Part shown: positions 7,357 to 15,680 of the stretch, in pieces
How the letters are laid out: every line of letters begins with the position of its first letter
Position numbering within the stretch: the stretch's first letter is position 1
Assembly (NCBI RefSeq): GCF_012720115.1
Contig: NZ_VNWN01000002.1
Span: 310,001-374,000 of the forward strand
Direction of reading: 5' to 3'
Length of the DNA: 64,000 nt
From: Sneathiella chinensis
GTDB taxonomy: Bacteria > Pseudomonadota > Alphaproteobacteria > Sneathiellales > Sneathiellaceae
Notes under the pieces: generated by a model
Database searches by the model: none
What the model saw: the letters and a program-made list of their open reading frames with translations, nothing else
Told to the model about the DNA's origin: nothing
Program-made: the position numbers and the translations under genes

Positions 7357-8529
7357 ATGTCTATACTGAAAATGACCAGGCGCACCGCCGCCGCCCTGTT
7401 GGCCGTTGGGCTGATGGGGGGTGCCGTACAGGCGCAGGAAAAGAAGGATATTGTTCTCGGGGGATCCATTCCGCTGACAGGGGTGTTTGCCTTTGCGGGT
7501 GTCGGGGTTCATGCCGGTATTACGGATGCCACTGAAATCATCAACAGCAATGGCGGGATCGAAGGCCACAAGCTGGTCTATGTGCCGGAAGACACCGGCT
7601 ACAAGGTGGACCAGTCCGTGGCGGTTTATAACAAGATCACCAGCCAGCATGACGTGAACCTGTATTATGGTGATTCCACTGCCTTCGCCAAGACCATTTC
7701 CCCGGAAGTGGAGCGGTCCGGCAAGATGATCATGGCCGGTGCGTCTTTTGCGTCCGAACTGGATGATCCAGAAAAATACTCGAAAATCTTTATTCCGGGG
7801 CCGACCTACACGGAAATGATCGGCATTCTGCTGAAATATATTGCCGAGGAAAAACCGGGCGCCAAGGTCGGACTGGTTCATTCCGATACGGAATTTGGCC
7901 GGGATCCGGTTGAAACAGCGCAGGTACAGGCCAAGGAACTGGGCCTGAACATGGATCTGGTGATTTCCACGGCGCCGGGCGGTGTGGATGTGTCCACCGA
8001 GGTTCTGAAAATCCGCCGCGCCCGTCCTGACTATGTGATCTTCCACGGCTATGTTCTGGCGCCGATCCCGGAATTCATCACACAGGCCCGCAGCATGGGG
8101 CTGGACACCAAGTTCATGGGAACCTTCTGGTCCATGGATAACTCCATGGTCATGAAGATGGGCGAGGTTGCCGAAGGCTTCATGGGTGTGAACCCCTATA
8201 ACTACTATTACAGCGACGTGGAAAACGCTCCGATGCTGGAGAAAATCCGCTCCATGCGGGATACCTACCAGTCCAACGCCTATATGCAGGGCTTCTTCAG
8301 CACCATGATGATGGCTGAAGCAACCCGGAACGCCATCAAGGCGGGCAAGGAAATCAACGGTGCCAATATCAAGGAAGGCCTGCAGGCCATTCAGGATTTC
8401 GACACTGGCGGCATCGTCGGTATTCCGGTCTCCGTCAAGGGGAACTCTGTTCCGGTTGGCCGGGTGTACCGGGCTGACGTGAAGCAGCAGAAGATGGTTC
8501 CGGCTTCCGACTGGATTCGTTTGGACTAA
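7357..8529 (+). CDS. Periplasmic binding protein of the ABC importer (type 1 fold)
   Basis: A 390-residue exported binding protein. A signal peptide (MTRRTAAALLAVGLMGGAVQ) is predicted to be cleaved after AVQA, followed by the family start KKDIVLGGSIPLTGVFAFAG. The fold is that of leucine/amide-binding proteins (Peripla_BP_6), which in related operons bind aromatic acids, short acids or amides. I chose the ATG at 7357 because GGGAG lies 8 bases upstream; in-frame codons further upstream overlap the LivM-like gene. Its position between the permeases and the second ATPase identifies it as the specificity determinant of this importer. Confidence 0.9.
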   Translation: MSILKMTRRTAAALLAVGLMGGAVQAQEKKDIVLGGSIPLTGVFAFAGVGVHAGITDATEIINSNGGIEGHKLVYVPEDTGYKVDQSVAVYNKITSQHDVNLYYGDSTAFAKTISPEVERSGKMIMAGASFASELDDPEKYSKIFIPGPTYTEMIGILLKYIAEEKPGAKVGLVHSDTEFGRDPVETAQVQAKELGLNMDLVISTAPGGVDVSTEVLKIRRARPDYVIFHGYVLAPIPEFITQARSMGLDTKFMGTFWSMDNSMVMKMGEVAEGFMGVNPYNYYYSDVENAPMLEKIRSMRDTYQSNAYMQGFFSTMMMAEATRNAIKAGKEINGANIKEGLQAIQDFDTGGIVGIPVSVKGNSVPVGRVYRADVKQQKMVPASDWIRLD

Positions 8530-8539
8530 GGAGTCGTTG

Positions 8540-9355
8540 ATGACAAACGCAGATCCAATTCTGGATATTCAGAATATTGAAGTCGTCTACAACAATACGA
8601 TTCAAGTTCTTCGCGGTTTGTCGCTATCCGTTCCGAGAGGGGCCATCGTCGCCCTTCTCGGTTCAAATGGCGCGGGAAAGTCGACCACGTTGAAGGCCAT
8701 TTCGCGCCTTCTGGAAATGGAAAAGGGCGAATTGAAATCGGGCGATATCCTGTTCGATGGCCAGTCCGTGCGGGCGGATACCCCCCATGGTCTGGTCCGC
8801 CGCGGCCTGTTCCATGTGATGGAGGGGCGCCGGATTTTCGAGGACCTGACGGTCGAGGAAAACATGATTGCCGCCACCTATGCGGGGTCGAACGCGGAAG
8901 CGAGAAAACGGTTCGATCTGGTTTATGAGTATTTTCCCCGTCTTTTTGAACGCAGGAAGGGGCTGGCCGGATATCTGTCCGGTGGGGAACAGCAGATGCT
9001 GGCCATTGGCCGGGCGCTGATCGCCAACCCCAAGATCATTTTGCTGGATGAGCCGTCACTGGGCCTGTCGCCCCTGCTGACCGAGGAAATCTTCAGCATC
9101 ATTGCCCGTATCAATAACGAGCAGAAAACATCCATGCTGATCGTCGAGCAAAACGCCGCCATGGCATTTGCCGTCGCCGATTATGGATACATCATGGAAA
9201 CGGGCCGGATCATGCTGGATGGTCCGACCAGTGTTCTGACCGATGACCCGGATGTTCAGGAATTTTATCTGGGCATGAGCGGCGGAGACGATGCAGGACA
9301 CAAGAGTTTCCGGGATATCAAACATTACAAGCGCCGCAAGCGCTGGCTTTCCTGA
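8540..9355 (+). CDS. Branched-chain-type ABC importer, second ATPase (LivF-like)
   Basis: A 271-residue ATPase completing the five-part importer. Walker A is GSNGAGKST (41-49), the signature is the canonical LSGGEQQ, and ILLDEPSLGLSP contains Walker B and the D-loop, all typical of LivF. GLFHVMEGRRIFEDLTVEEN is another family marker. The C-terminus is extended by about 30 basic residues (HYKRRKRW) beyond the usual end. The ATG at 8540 is preceded by AAGGAG at 6 bases. It is followed 19 bases later by the acyl-CoA ligase gene. Confidence 0.92.
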   Translation: MTNADPILDIQNIEVVYNNTIQVLRGLSLSVPRGAIVALLGSNGAGKSTTLKAISRLLEMEKGELKSGDILFDGQSVRADTPHGLVRRGLFHVMEGRRIFEDLTVEENMIAATYAGSNAEARKRFDLVYEYFPRLFERRKGLAGYLSGGEQQMLAIGRALIANPKIILLDEPSLGLSPLLTEEIFSIIARINNEQKTSMLIVEQNAAMAFAVADYGYIMETGRIMLDGPTSVLTDDPDVQEFYLGMSGGDDAGHKSFRDIKHYKRRKRWLS

Positions 9356-9374
9356 TACAGAGTAGTTCAATTCC

Positions 9375-11189
9375 ATGACCCAGAACACAGCATTGCCCGA
9401 ACTGACCATTCCGCAGATGTTGCGCCGTCATGCGCAGAACAACGGACAGGGGATCGCCATCCGCCAGAAACGGTTTGGTATCTGGACCCCGATGACCTGG
9501 GAAGAATATTACCGGACCAGCTGCTATCTTGCCCTTGGTCTGGCGGATCTTGGCCTGTCAAAAGGGGGGCATCTTGGCATTCTGTCCGAGAACCGCACGG
9601 AATGGGTCCTTTCCCAGGTGGGGGCGAATATTCTGGGGGCGGTGTCGGTCGGGGTGTATCCGACCAGCCCGGCGGACGAGATCGCCTATGTTCTGGAACA
9701 TGCGGATGTGGAATTTATCGTCTGTGAGGATCAGGAGCAGACAGACAAGGTGATTGAAAGCTGGGACCGGTTGCCAAAAATGCGCAAGGTTCTGGTTCTG
9801 GAAAAGAAGGGCTTTCGCAGTTATCCCGCTGACAAGGTGGTTCTGTTTGAGGATGTGATTGCCCGCGGCAAGGAATTGAGCGATAGCCGCCTTGCCGATC
9901 TGGAAGCGGCGCTGGACCAGCAGTCCCTCGAAGATGTGGGGCTGATGATCTATACCTCCGGCTCCACGGGGCGGCCCAAGGGGGCAATGATTTCCTATCG
10001 CAATATGCGGGCACAGGGCGAGGTGGTGATCCGCAGCCTGTCCGTCCGGCCCGACTATAAGTATCTGTCCTATCTGCCGCTGTGCCACGTGGCGGAACAA
10101 TTGCTGACCATGTATGGCGCGATTTATACCGGATATCAGGTGAATTTCGGCGAATCCATCCGCACCGTTCAGGAAGATGTGCGCGAGGTGGCCCCTGATT
10201 TCTTCCTGGGTGTTCCGCGCATCTGGGAAAAACTGCAGTCCGCCGTACATATCAAGATGGTTGAGGCCGGATCGCTGCGCCTGAAACTCTATCAGGCGGC
10301 GCTGGCCCAGTGCGAGCCCTTTGCGACCAAGGCCCCAAGCGAGCGGACCCTGATTGAGAAGCTGAAATTCCAGATATGCTATTGGGCCTTTTTCCGGGCG
10401 TTGCAGAATTTCGTTGGCTTGCGGAAGGCCAAAATTGCCCTCAGTGGGGCTGCGGCCATTTCCCCGTCCGTCCTGACCTTCTTCCGCACCATTGGCCTGC
10501 CGGTGGTGGAGGCCTATGGCCAGACGGAATCGACCGGGATCGTCACCGTCCAGTCCCTTGACGACTTGCGCCCCGGCACCGTGGGGGCCGCCGTGTATGG
10601 GGTGGACCTGAAGGCCGACCCGGAGACGGGTGAATTGCTGGTCCGGTCCGATCTGGTGTTTCCCGGATATTACAAGAATGAGGAAGCCACGCGGAACACG
10701 GTTGTGGACGGCTGGCTGCATACGGGGGATGTGGTTCGGATCGAGGATGGACAGGTGCGGATCGTGGATCGCCTGAAGGATATCATGATCACGGCGGGCG
10801 GCAAGAACCTGAGCCCGACCGAGATCGAGAACACCATGAAGGACAGCCCCTATATCAAGGAATGCATCGTGATCGGTGAAAAGCGGAAGTTTGTGTCCGC
10901 CCTGATCCAGATTGACCTTGAGACGGTGGGGCAATGGGCGGAAGGCCAAAATATCACCTATACCAATTTCCGAAACCTGACCGAGAACCCCGATGTGCTT
11001 TCCCTGATCCAGAAGGAAGTCTCGGTTGGAAACAGCAAGATGGCGACGGTTGCCAATATCCGGAAATTCCATCTGCTGACCAAGGAGCTGGATCATGATG
11101 ATGGTGAGGTTACCGCGACCATGAAGGTCAAGCGGCAAAGCATCACAGACAAATACATGGCGGAAATTGAAGCCATGTATGGCGCCTGA
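9375..11189 (+). CDS. AMP-dependent acyl-CoA synthetase (long-chain-type)
   Basis: A 604-residue adenylate-forming ligase that activates a carboxylic acid to its CoA thioester using ATP. The phosphate-binding motif IYTSGSTGRPKGAM is at 192-205. EAYGQTEST provides the A5 motif, and the C-terminal GWLHTGDVVRIEDGQ and RLKDIMITAGGKNLSPTEIE complete the set. The length and the LSYLPLCHVAEQ segment resemble long-chain (FadD15-like) synthetases. As the last gene of the importer operon, it probably activates the imported acid on arrival. The weak ribosome-binding site before its ATG suggests translational coupling. A strong double hairpin terminator follows. Confidence 0.9.
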   Translation: MTQNTALPELTIPQMLRRHAQNNGQGIAIRQKRFGIWTPMTWEEYYRTSCYLALGLADLGLSKGGHLGILSENRTEWVLSQVGANILGAVSVGVYPTSPADEIAYVLEHADVEFIVCEDQEQTDKVIESWDRLPKMRKVLVLEKKGFRSYPADKVVLFEDVIARGKELSDSRLADLEAALDQQSLEDVGLMIYTSGSTGRPKGAMISYRNMRAQGEVVIRSLSVRPDYKYLSYLPLCHVAEQLLTMYGAIYTGYQVNFGESIRTVQEDVREVAPDFFLGVPRIWEKLQSAVHIKMVEAGSLRLKLYQAALAQCEPFATKAPSERTLIEKLKFQICYWAFFRALQNFVGLRKAKIALSGAAAISPSVLTFFRTIGLPVVEAYGQTESTGIVTVQSLDDLRPGTVGAAVYGVDLKADPETGELLVRSDLVFPGYYKNEEATRNTVVDGWLHTGDVVRIEDGQVRIVDRLKDIMITAGGKNLSPTEIENTMKDSPYIKECIVIGEKRKFVSALIQIDLETVGQWAEGQNITYTNFRNLTENPDVLSLIQKEVSVGNSKMATVANIRKFHLLTKELDHDDGEVTATMKVKRQSITDKYMAEIEAMYGA

Positions 11190-11494
11190 GGAGCGCCCGG
11201 GAGCGGCGGTGTCGGGGAGGGCACCGCCCTCCTGACCTTTTTGCCGGGCCAGTCGGGGGGATTGGTCCGGCCTTTTTTTGGGTCGATGCCAAGGACGGAC
11301 AGGCGTTCCCACCCCCTTTTTTCATCCCTTTCCCGAACCGTGCCCTTCAGAAAGTGGCGGGCCGTATTGATTCACACCGCGTGGTGGAGTATGGGTTGTT
11401 CCGCCTTGACTGCCGGGGGCCGGAATTGATGACGCCGGACCAGCCCCGTTTCAGGCCGGGCCCATCATGATTCTGGACAACAGGAAATGTTTCG
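11190..11494. other. 305-bp intergenic stretch between the importer operon and purU
   Basis: The first 90 bases hold two hairpins: a weaker one at 11201-11231 (GGCGGTG / CACCGCC) with a T-run further downstream, and the main terminator at 11243-11279. The remaining 215 bases must hold the purU promoter. A TTGATT box followed 17 bases later by TATGGG (about 11369-11397) is the best candidate but is weak. I see no riboswitch that I recognise and no credible small ORF. Confidence 0.5.
11243..11279 (+). terminator. Rho-independent terminator of the importer/ligase operon
   Basis: Arms GCCGGGCCA and TGGTCCGGC pair over nine bases with one G-U, followed by CTTTTTTTG. Confidence 0.85.
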
Positions 11495-12379
11495 ATGACC
11501 AAATTCGCCCTGACAGTGACCTGCCAATCCCGGCGGGGTATTGTTGCCGCAATCTCTACTTTTCTGGCAGAGCATGGATGTAATATTACCGACAGTGCGC
11601 AGTTCGATGATCAGGAAACCGGCCGTTTCCTGACCCGTATCAGCTTCCAGAGCGAAACGGGTGGAACGCTGGACAGCCTGTCGGCTGAATTTGAGGAAAT
11701 CGGCCGGACCTTTGACATGACCTGGTCCTTCCATGACGAAAGCCAGAAAATGAAGGTCCTGATCATGGTGTCCCGCTTCGGGCATTGCCTGAACGATTTG
11801 CTGTATCGGTGGCGGATCGGGGCCCTGCCCATTGATATTGTCGGCGTGGTGTCAAACCATCTTGATTACCAGAAACTGGTCGTGAACCACGATATTCCGT
11901 TTCACTATGTCCCCGTGACAAAGGACACCAAGCCGGAAGCCGAAGCCCGGCAGTTGGCCATTATCGAGGAAACCGGGGCCGAACTGGTGGTACTGGCCCG
12001 CTATATGCAGGTTCTTTCCGATGAAATGTGCCGCCGCATGTCCGGTCGGATCATCAATATCCATCATTCCTTCCTGCCCAGCTTCAAGGGCGCCAACCCC
12101 TATAAACAGGCGTTCCAGCGGGGCGTGAAACTGATCGGGGCCACCTCGCATTATGTGACGGCGGATCTGGACGAGGGACCGATTATTGAACAGGACATTG
12201 TCCGCGTCACCCATGCCCAAAGCGCCGAAGATTATGTATCGCTTGGCCGCGATGTTGAAAGTCAGGTTCTGGCGCGGGCCATTCACGCCCATATTCACCG
12301 TCGGGTTTTCCTGAACGGCAACAAGACCGTGGTGTTCCCGGCAAGTCCGGGAAGTTATGCGTCTGAACGCATGGGATAA
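11495..12379 (+). CDS. purU: Formyltetrahydrofolate deformylase
   Basis: A 294-residue cytosolic enzyme that hydrolyses 10-formyl-THF to THF and formate, balancing one-carbon pools. An N-terminal ACT domain (about 1-80, starting FALTVTCQSRRGIVAAIST) is followed by the formyltransferase-fold domain. The catalytic residues are visible: Asn188 and His190 in RIINIHHSFLPSFKGA, and Asp226 in SHYVTADLDEGPII. Length and domain order match PurU. It is flanked by terminators on both sides and so is monocistronic. Such genes often accompany pathways that release methyl or formyl groups. The frmA/fghA pair elsewhere in the window handles the formaldehyde side of C1 metabolism, but a direct link is not shown. 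Confidence 0.95.
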   Translation: MTKFALTVTCQSRRGIVAAISTFLAEHGCNITDSAQFDDQETGRFLTRISFQSETGGTLDSLSAEFEEIGRTFDMTWSFHDESQKMKVLIMVSRFGHCLNDLLYRWRIGALPIDIVGVVSNHLDYQKLVVNHDIPFHYVPVTKDTKPEAEARQLAIIEETGAELVVLARYMQVLSDEMCRRMSGRIINIHHSFLPSFKGANPYKQAFQRGVKLIGATSHYVTADLDEGPIIEQDIVRVTHAQSAEDYVSLGRDVESQVLARAIHAHIHRRVFLNGNKTVVFPASPGSYASERMG

Positions 12380-12397
12380 GGATCACCCATTTCAGGA

Positions 12398-12432
12398 AAA
12401 ACGCTGAAGGCTCCGGTCTTCGGCGTTTTTTT
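12398..12432 (+). terminator. Rho-independent terminator after purU
   Basis: ACGCTGAAG and CTTCGGCGT pair with one G-U around an 8-base loop, followed by a run of seven T. Confidence 0.85.
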
Positions 12433-12498
12433 ATGCCTTTTTTCAGAGGGGAGCCCGATCGCACAATCTGGAATTTCATGATTATTCTATTTTCTAAA

Positions 12499-12527
12499 TT
12501 GACAAAAGCGGAATGTATGACAGTATT
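12499..12527 (+). promoter_or_regulatory. Candidate promoter of the first TRAP operon
   Basis: A perfect -35 box TTGACA (12499-12504) is followed after 17 bases by the poor -10 box AGTATT. A shared 39-bp element starts at the 3' end of this segment. The weak -10 suggests that the promoter may need an activator. Confidence 0.4.
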
Positions 12528-12565
12528 GTTCGAAAAACGGTACTTGATACGTAAAGAAGAACAAT
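12527..12565 (+). promoter_or_regulatory. 39-bp element shared with the SDR promoter region (copy 1)
   Basis: It begins TGTTCGAAAAAC and ends ACAAT, with TACGTAAA in the middle. It matches the copy at 20068-20106 at 29 of 39 positions without gaps. In this copy, flanking ATTGTTC (12525-12531) and GAACAAT (12559-12565) form a perfect 7-base dyad. IclR-family sites often begin with TGTTCG-like halves, and the only regulator in the cluster is an IclR protein (18203-19060), so this is a candidate IclR operator. Confidence 0.55.
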
Positions 12566-12650
12566 AAGAAGCCGTGTTGTGCATATCGTTGTCCAAGAGT
12601 TCCCACCAGAAGGAACGGGACAGGGGCAGCGGATCAGAGGGAGGAAAAAT

Positions 12651-13721
12651 ATGAAATTTTCAGTAAAGACAGGACTGGTGGCTTTGGCGACGGTCATGAC
12701 CATGACCGCCGCAGGTGTCAGTCACGCCGGCAAGACGTTGACCTGGACGGACGGCAGTCCCAACCGGGGCACGCGGGCGGAAGCCAGCATGTGGTTTGCG
12801 GATCAGCTTGAACAGCGAACCAATGGCGACTTGAAAATCGAATTTCACTGGGGCGGTGCCCTCCTCAAGGCGAAAGCGGCACCGAAGGGTATCGGCGCCG
12901 GTGCAGCCGATATGGGCCTTGTCCTTGGGGTGTATAACCCGAAATTCCACCATGGCCTGACGCTGGGCGACCTGCCGACCCAATATTCCGATCCGTGGGT
13001 CAGCACCCGCGCCATGTATGAACTGATCCAGACCAACAAGGATTTGCAGGACGAGTTCGACAAGCTGAACCTGCAGTTCATTGCCAATGTGACTGCCACA
13101 GAAATCCAGTTGATCTGTAAGGGCGATCCCGTTCGGACCCTGGAGGATATCAAGGGGAAGAAAGTGCGCGGTATCGGGGTTTATGGCAAGATCTTCAAGG
13201 ATCTGGGCGCGACCCCTGTCAGCATGACCGTGTACAAGTCCTATCAGGGGCTGGATACGGGGCTGCTGGATTGCTCGCAGATCTATACCTATGCCATCCC
13301 GGCGTTCAAGCTTCAGGAAGTGGCCAGCGAGGTCACATTGCTGGACTGGGGTGCCTTGCTGGGCCTTGCCTATGTGATGAACAAGGACACTTATGAGGCC
13401 CTGCCGCAGGAACAGAAAGACATCATCAACCAGCTTGGGTCCGATTATGTGGATCACTTTGCGGAAAAGGCCCGGCAGGGCAACATGGATGCGCTGGCGG
13501 AACTGGAAAAGGCAGCCGATGGCAACAAGGTCAACATTCACACCCTGTCGCCTGCCGACAAGGAAAAGCTGCTGGAAGCCTCGGGCCCCTATCTGGCCGA
13601 GTGGCAGGCAGAGGCCGAGAAACTGGGCATGGACGGTGCTGCCATGCACAAGCAGTTCCTCGCCCTTCTCAAGAAGTATGAGGACGAACGGCTGAGTGCA
13701 GGCTATCCATGGACGCGTTAA
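12651..13721 (+). CDS. TRAP transporter solute-binding protein (DctP type)
   Basis: A 356-residue periplasmic binding protein with a signal peptide cleaved near GVSHA (residue 26). The mature start TLTWTDGSPNRGTRAEASMW, the KGKKVRGIG motif and the following VYKSYQGLDTGLLD segment are typical of DctP-like TRAP receptors (TAXI is excluded by fold signature). The ATG at 12651 is preceded by GGGAGG. An in-frame ATG 24 codons upstream would destroy the signal peptide. It overlaps the small permease gene by 13 bases. Such receptors bind carboxylate-containing solutes, which agrees with the CoA-dependent catabolic genes encoded opposite. Confidence 0.92.
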   Translation: MKFSVKTGLVALATVMTMTAAGVSHAGKTLTWTDGSPNRGTRAEASMWFADQLEQRTNGDLKIEFHWGGALLKAKAAPKGIGAGAADMGLVLGVYNPKFHHGLTLGDLPTQYSDPWVSTRAMYELIQTNKDLQDEFDKLNLQFIANVTATEIQLICKGDPVRTLEDIKGKKVRGIGVYGKIFKDLGATPVSMTVYKSYQGLDTGLLDCSQIYTYAIPAFKLQEVASEVTLLDWGALLGLAYVMNKDTYEALPQEQKDIINQLGSDYVDHFAEKARQGNMDALAELEKAADGNKVNIHTLSPADKEKLLEASGPYLAEWQAEAEKLGMDGAAMHKQFLALLKKYEDERLSAGYPWTR

Positions 13722-14266
13722 GGTCTGCGGACGGCCCGGACAGCCCGGACAGTCAGGACATGACCGGCAGGCCCTTGTGGCTTGCCGGTCTGGAACGCGG
13801 ATTGCTGACGATCTCGGTGATCTGCATTCTTGCCATGGGGGCGTTGATTACCCTGAACATCCTGACCCGGACGTTTTTCGGCTGGTCCTTTCCGGATTCG
13901 GTCATCATCGTTCGGGAATTGATGATGGGGGCGGTTGTCCTGCCACTGGCCTATGTGACGGCAGGCCGGGCCCACATCATGGTCGAGGTGTTTACATCGC
14001 GCATGTCTCCCGGCGCCCAGCTCTGGCTGAACATTCTCAGTTCGGCGGTTGGCAGCCTGACCCTGTTGCCCATTGTTTATGGGGGTTACCTTGACCTGAC
14101 AGGTGTCTGGGAGGATGAGGCCTATTTCTTCGGCGATCTGGGATTACCGGAATGGCCCGGACGACTGGCCTTTTTCCTGGGCTATACCTTCTTTGTGGTC
14201 CGGCTGGTTGTGCTGACCCTGCAGGATGTCCGGGAACTCATGATTTTCAAAAACAAGAACAAGTAA
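13709..14266 (+). CDS. TRAP transporter small permease (DctQ type)
   Basis: A 185-residue membrane protein with four hydrophobic segments, the usual DctQ count. A hydrophilic N-terminus of about 25 residues precedes the first. The segments ITLNILTRTFFGWSFPDSVI and RELMMGAVVLPLAYVTAGRA contain the typical Arg-Glu pair and the small-residue turn of DctQ proteins. It overlaps the receptor gene by 13 bases and precedes the large permease by 15 bases, giving the standard PQM order. Confidence 0.9.
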   Translation: MDALRSADGPDSPDSQDMTGRPLWLAGLERGLLTISVICILAMGALITLNILTRTFFGWSFPDSVIIVRELMMGAVVLPLAYVTAGRAHIMVEVFTSRMSPGAQLWLNILSSAVGSLTLLPIVYGGYLDLTGVWEDEAYFFGDLGLPEWPGRLAFFLGYTFFVVRLVVLTLQDVRELMIFKNKNK

Positions 14267-14281
14267 AAGGAAAATCTGATC

Positions 14282-15625
14282 ATGGATCCTGGTGTTATCG
14301 GTTTATCCGGTTTTGCTGTGGCGATGGTCCTGATTGCGCTGCGCGTGCCCATCGGGTTTGCGCTGGCGGGGCTTGCCATCATCTGTACCTATCTTTTTTT
14401 CGGGTTCCGCGGCGGAGAGGAATTCCAGGCCGTTCGGGCGGTCTATCCGACCATGGCCCTGATTTCCTCGAACGTGTTCGAGTTCCTGCATTCCTATCCG
14501 TTAAGCATGGTACCGCTGTTCATCGCGCTCGGGCATGTGGCGTTTCACGCCGGCATCACCACCGAGATTTACTTTGCGGTGCGGGTCTGGTTGTCCCGTA
14601 TTCCGGGTGGGTTGGCCATGGCCTCTGTTGTGGGGTGCGGCGGCTTTTCCGCCATTACCGGGTCCAGCGTTGCCTGTGCCTCGGCCATGGGGCGGATCTG
14701 CATTCCTGAGATGACACGCTTTAAATACAGTCCGTCCCTTGCGACCTCCACGGTGGCTGTGGGCGGCACTTTGGGGGCACTGATCCCGCCAAGCGTGTTG
14801 TTCATCATGTATGGCCTGTTTACCGAACAGTCTGTGAACAAGCTGTTTCTGGCCGGGGTTATTCCGGGTCTTCTGTCGCTTCTCGGGTTTATGACGGTCA
14901 TCTATATCTGGGCGCGTCTGCGGCCAGAGGCGGGGCCTGTTCCCGATGAGACCTATACGGTGAAGGAACGCTGGATCGCGACGGCGCGGGCGTGGCCTGC
15001 CCTGTTGCTGTTTGTGGTGATCATTGGCGGTATTTATGGCGGTATCTTCACAGCGACCGAGGCGGCCGCCGTGTGTCTGTCCGTTGCCATTGGCTATGGG
15101 GTTCTCGCCAGAAAGCTGGACTGGGACAAATTCCTTCAGGCCATGAAGGACACCGCCGTTCAAAGCGCGTCCATCTTCTTTATTGCTGTCTGTGCCAAGA
15201 TGTTTGTGGCCTTCGTGTCCCTGACAGGCCTGACGCAGGATGTATTGGGCCTGACGGAATATTACCAGATGCCCAATTGGGCCATTCTGGTGGTGATTGT
15301 CCTGCTCTATTTGCTGATGGGGATGTTTCTGGACCCGCTCGGGATCATGCTGCTGACATTGCCGTTTGTCATTCCGCTGGTGGAAGGCATGGGGCTGGAC
15401 CTGATCTGGTTTGGTGTTGTGGTCGTAAAACTGCTGGAAATCGGCCTGATCACCCCGCCTGTGGGCCTGAACGTCTTTATCATCAGCAGTGTCGTGGAAA
15501 AAACCGTCCCGGTTCACACCATTTTCCGGGGGGTTATCAATTTTCTGGCAATGGACCTGTTTGTCTTTGCCCTGATTGTCATTTTCCCGGTGCTGTCGCT
15601 TTTCCTGCCCAACTCGCAGTTCTAG
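14282..15625 (+). CDS. TRAP transporter large permease (DctM type)
   Basis: A 447-residue sodium-coupled transport subunit with about twelve hydrophobic segments. GCGGFSAITGSSVACASAMG is the characteristic conserved region, followed by GGTLGALIPPSVLFIMYGL, and a C-terminal repeat contains LITPPVGLNVFIIS. The Asn/Ser/Thr-rich hairpins bind sodium in this family. It completes the transporter and ends at a strong terminator that abuts the convergent CaiB gene. Confidence 0.92.
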   Translation: MDPGVIGLSGFAVAMVLIALRVPIGFALAGLAIICTYLFFGFRGGEEFQAVRAVYPTMALISSNVFEFLHSYPLSMVPLFIALGHVAFHAGITTEIYFAVRVWLSRIPGGLAMASVVGCGGFSAITGSSVACASAMGRICIPEMTRFKYSPSLATSTVAVGGTLGALIPPSVLFIMYGLFTEQSVNKLFLAGVIPGLLSLLGFMTVIYIWARLRPEAGPVPDETYTVKERWIATARAWPALLLFVVIIGGIYGGIFTATEAAAVCLSVAIGYGVLARKLDWDKFLQAMKDTAVQSASIFFIAVCAKMFVAFVSLTGLTQDVLGLTEYYQMPNWAILVVIVLLYLLMGMFLDPLGIMLLTLPFVIPLVEGMGLDLIWFGVVVVKLLEIGLITPPVGLNVFIISSVVEKTVPVHTIFRGVINFLAMDLFVFALIVIFPVLSLFLPNSQF

Positions 15626-15637
15626 TTGGGGAGGAGG

Positions 15638-15680
15638 GGTCCCAGCCGCGATTTGAGGGGGGCGGCTGGGACCTTTTTTT
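15638..15680 (+). terminator. Rho-independent terminator of the first TRAP operon
   Basis: Perfect 12-base arms GGTCCCAGCCGC / GCGGCTGGGACC are followed by seven T. The last T bases overlap the stop codon of the convergent CaiB gene. Confidence 0.92.

Noticed and set aside
5373-7469. Long leftward open frames opposite the two permease genes
   Set aside because: His-, Gln- and Asp-rich translations with no motif, lying exactly antisense to well-recognised permeases; a product of GC-rich third positions.
9558-11312. A 584-codon leftward open frame opposite the acyl-CoA synthetase
   Set aside because: Antisense to a complete synthetase with all motifs; no family resemblance of its own.
11280-11494. 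Possible riboswitch upstream of purU
   Set aside because: I could not recognise glycine, THF or other known aptamer cores; only a weak promoter-like pair is present.
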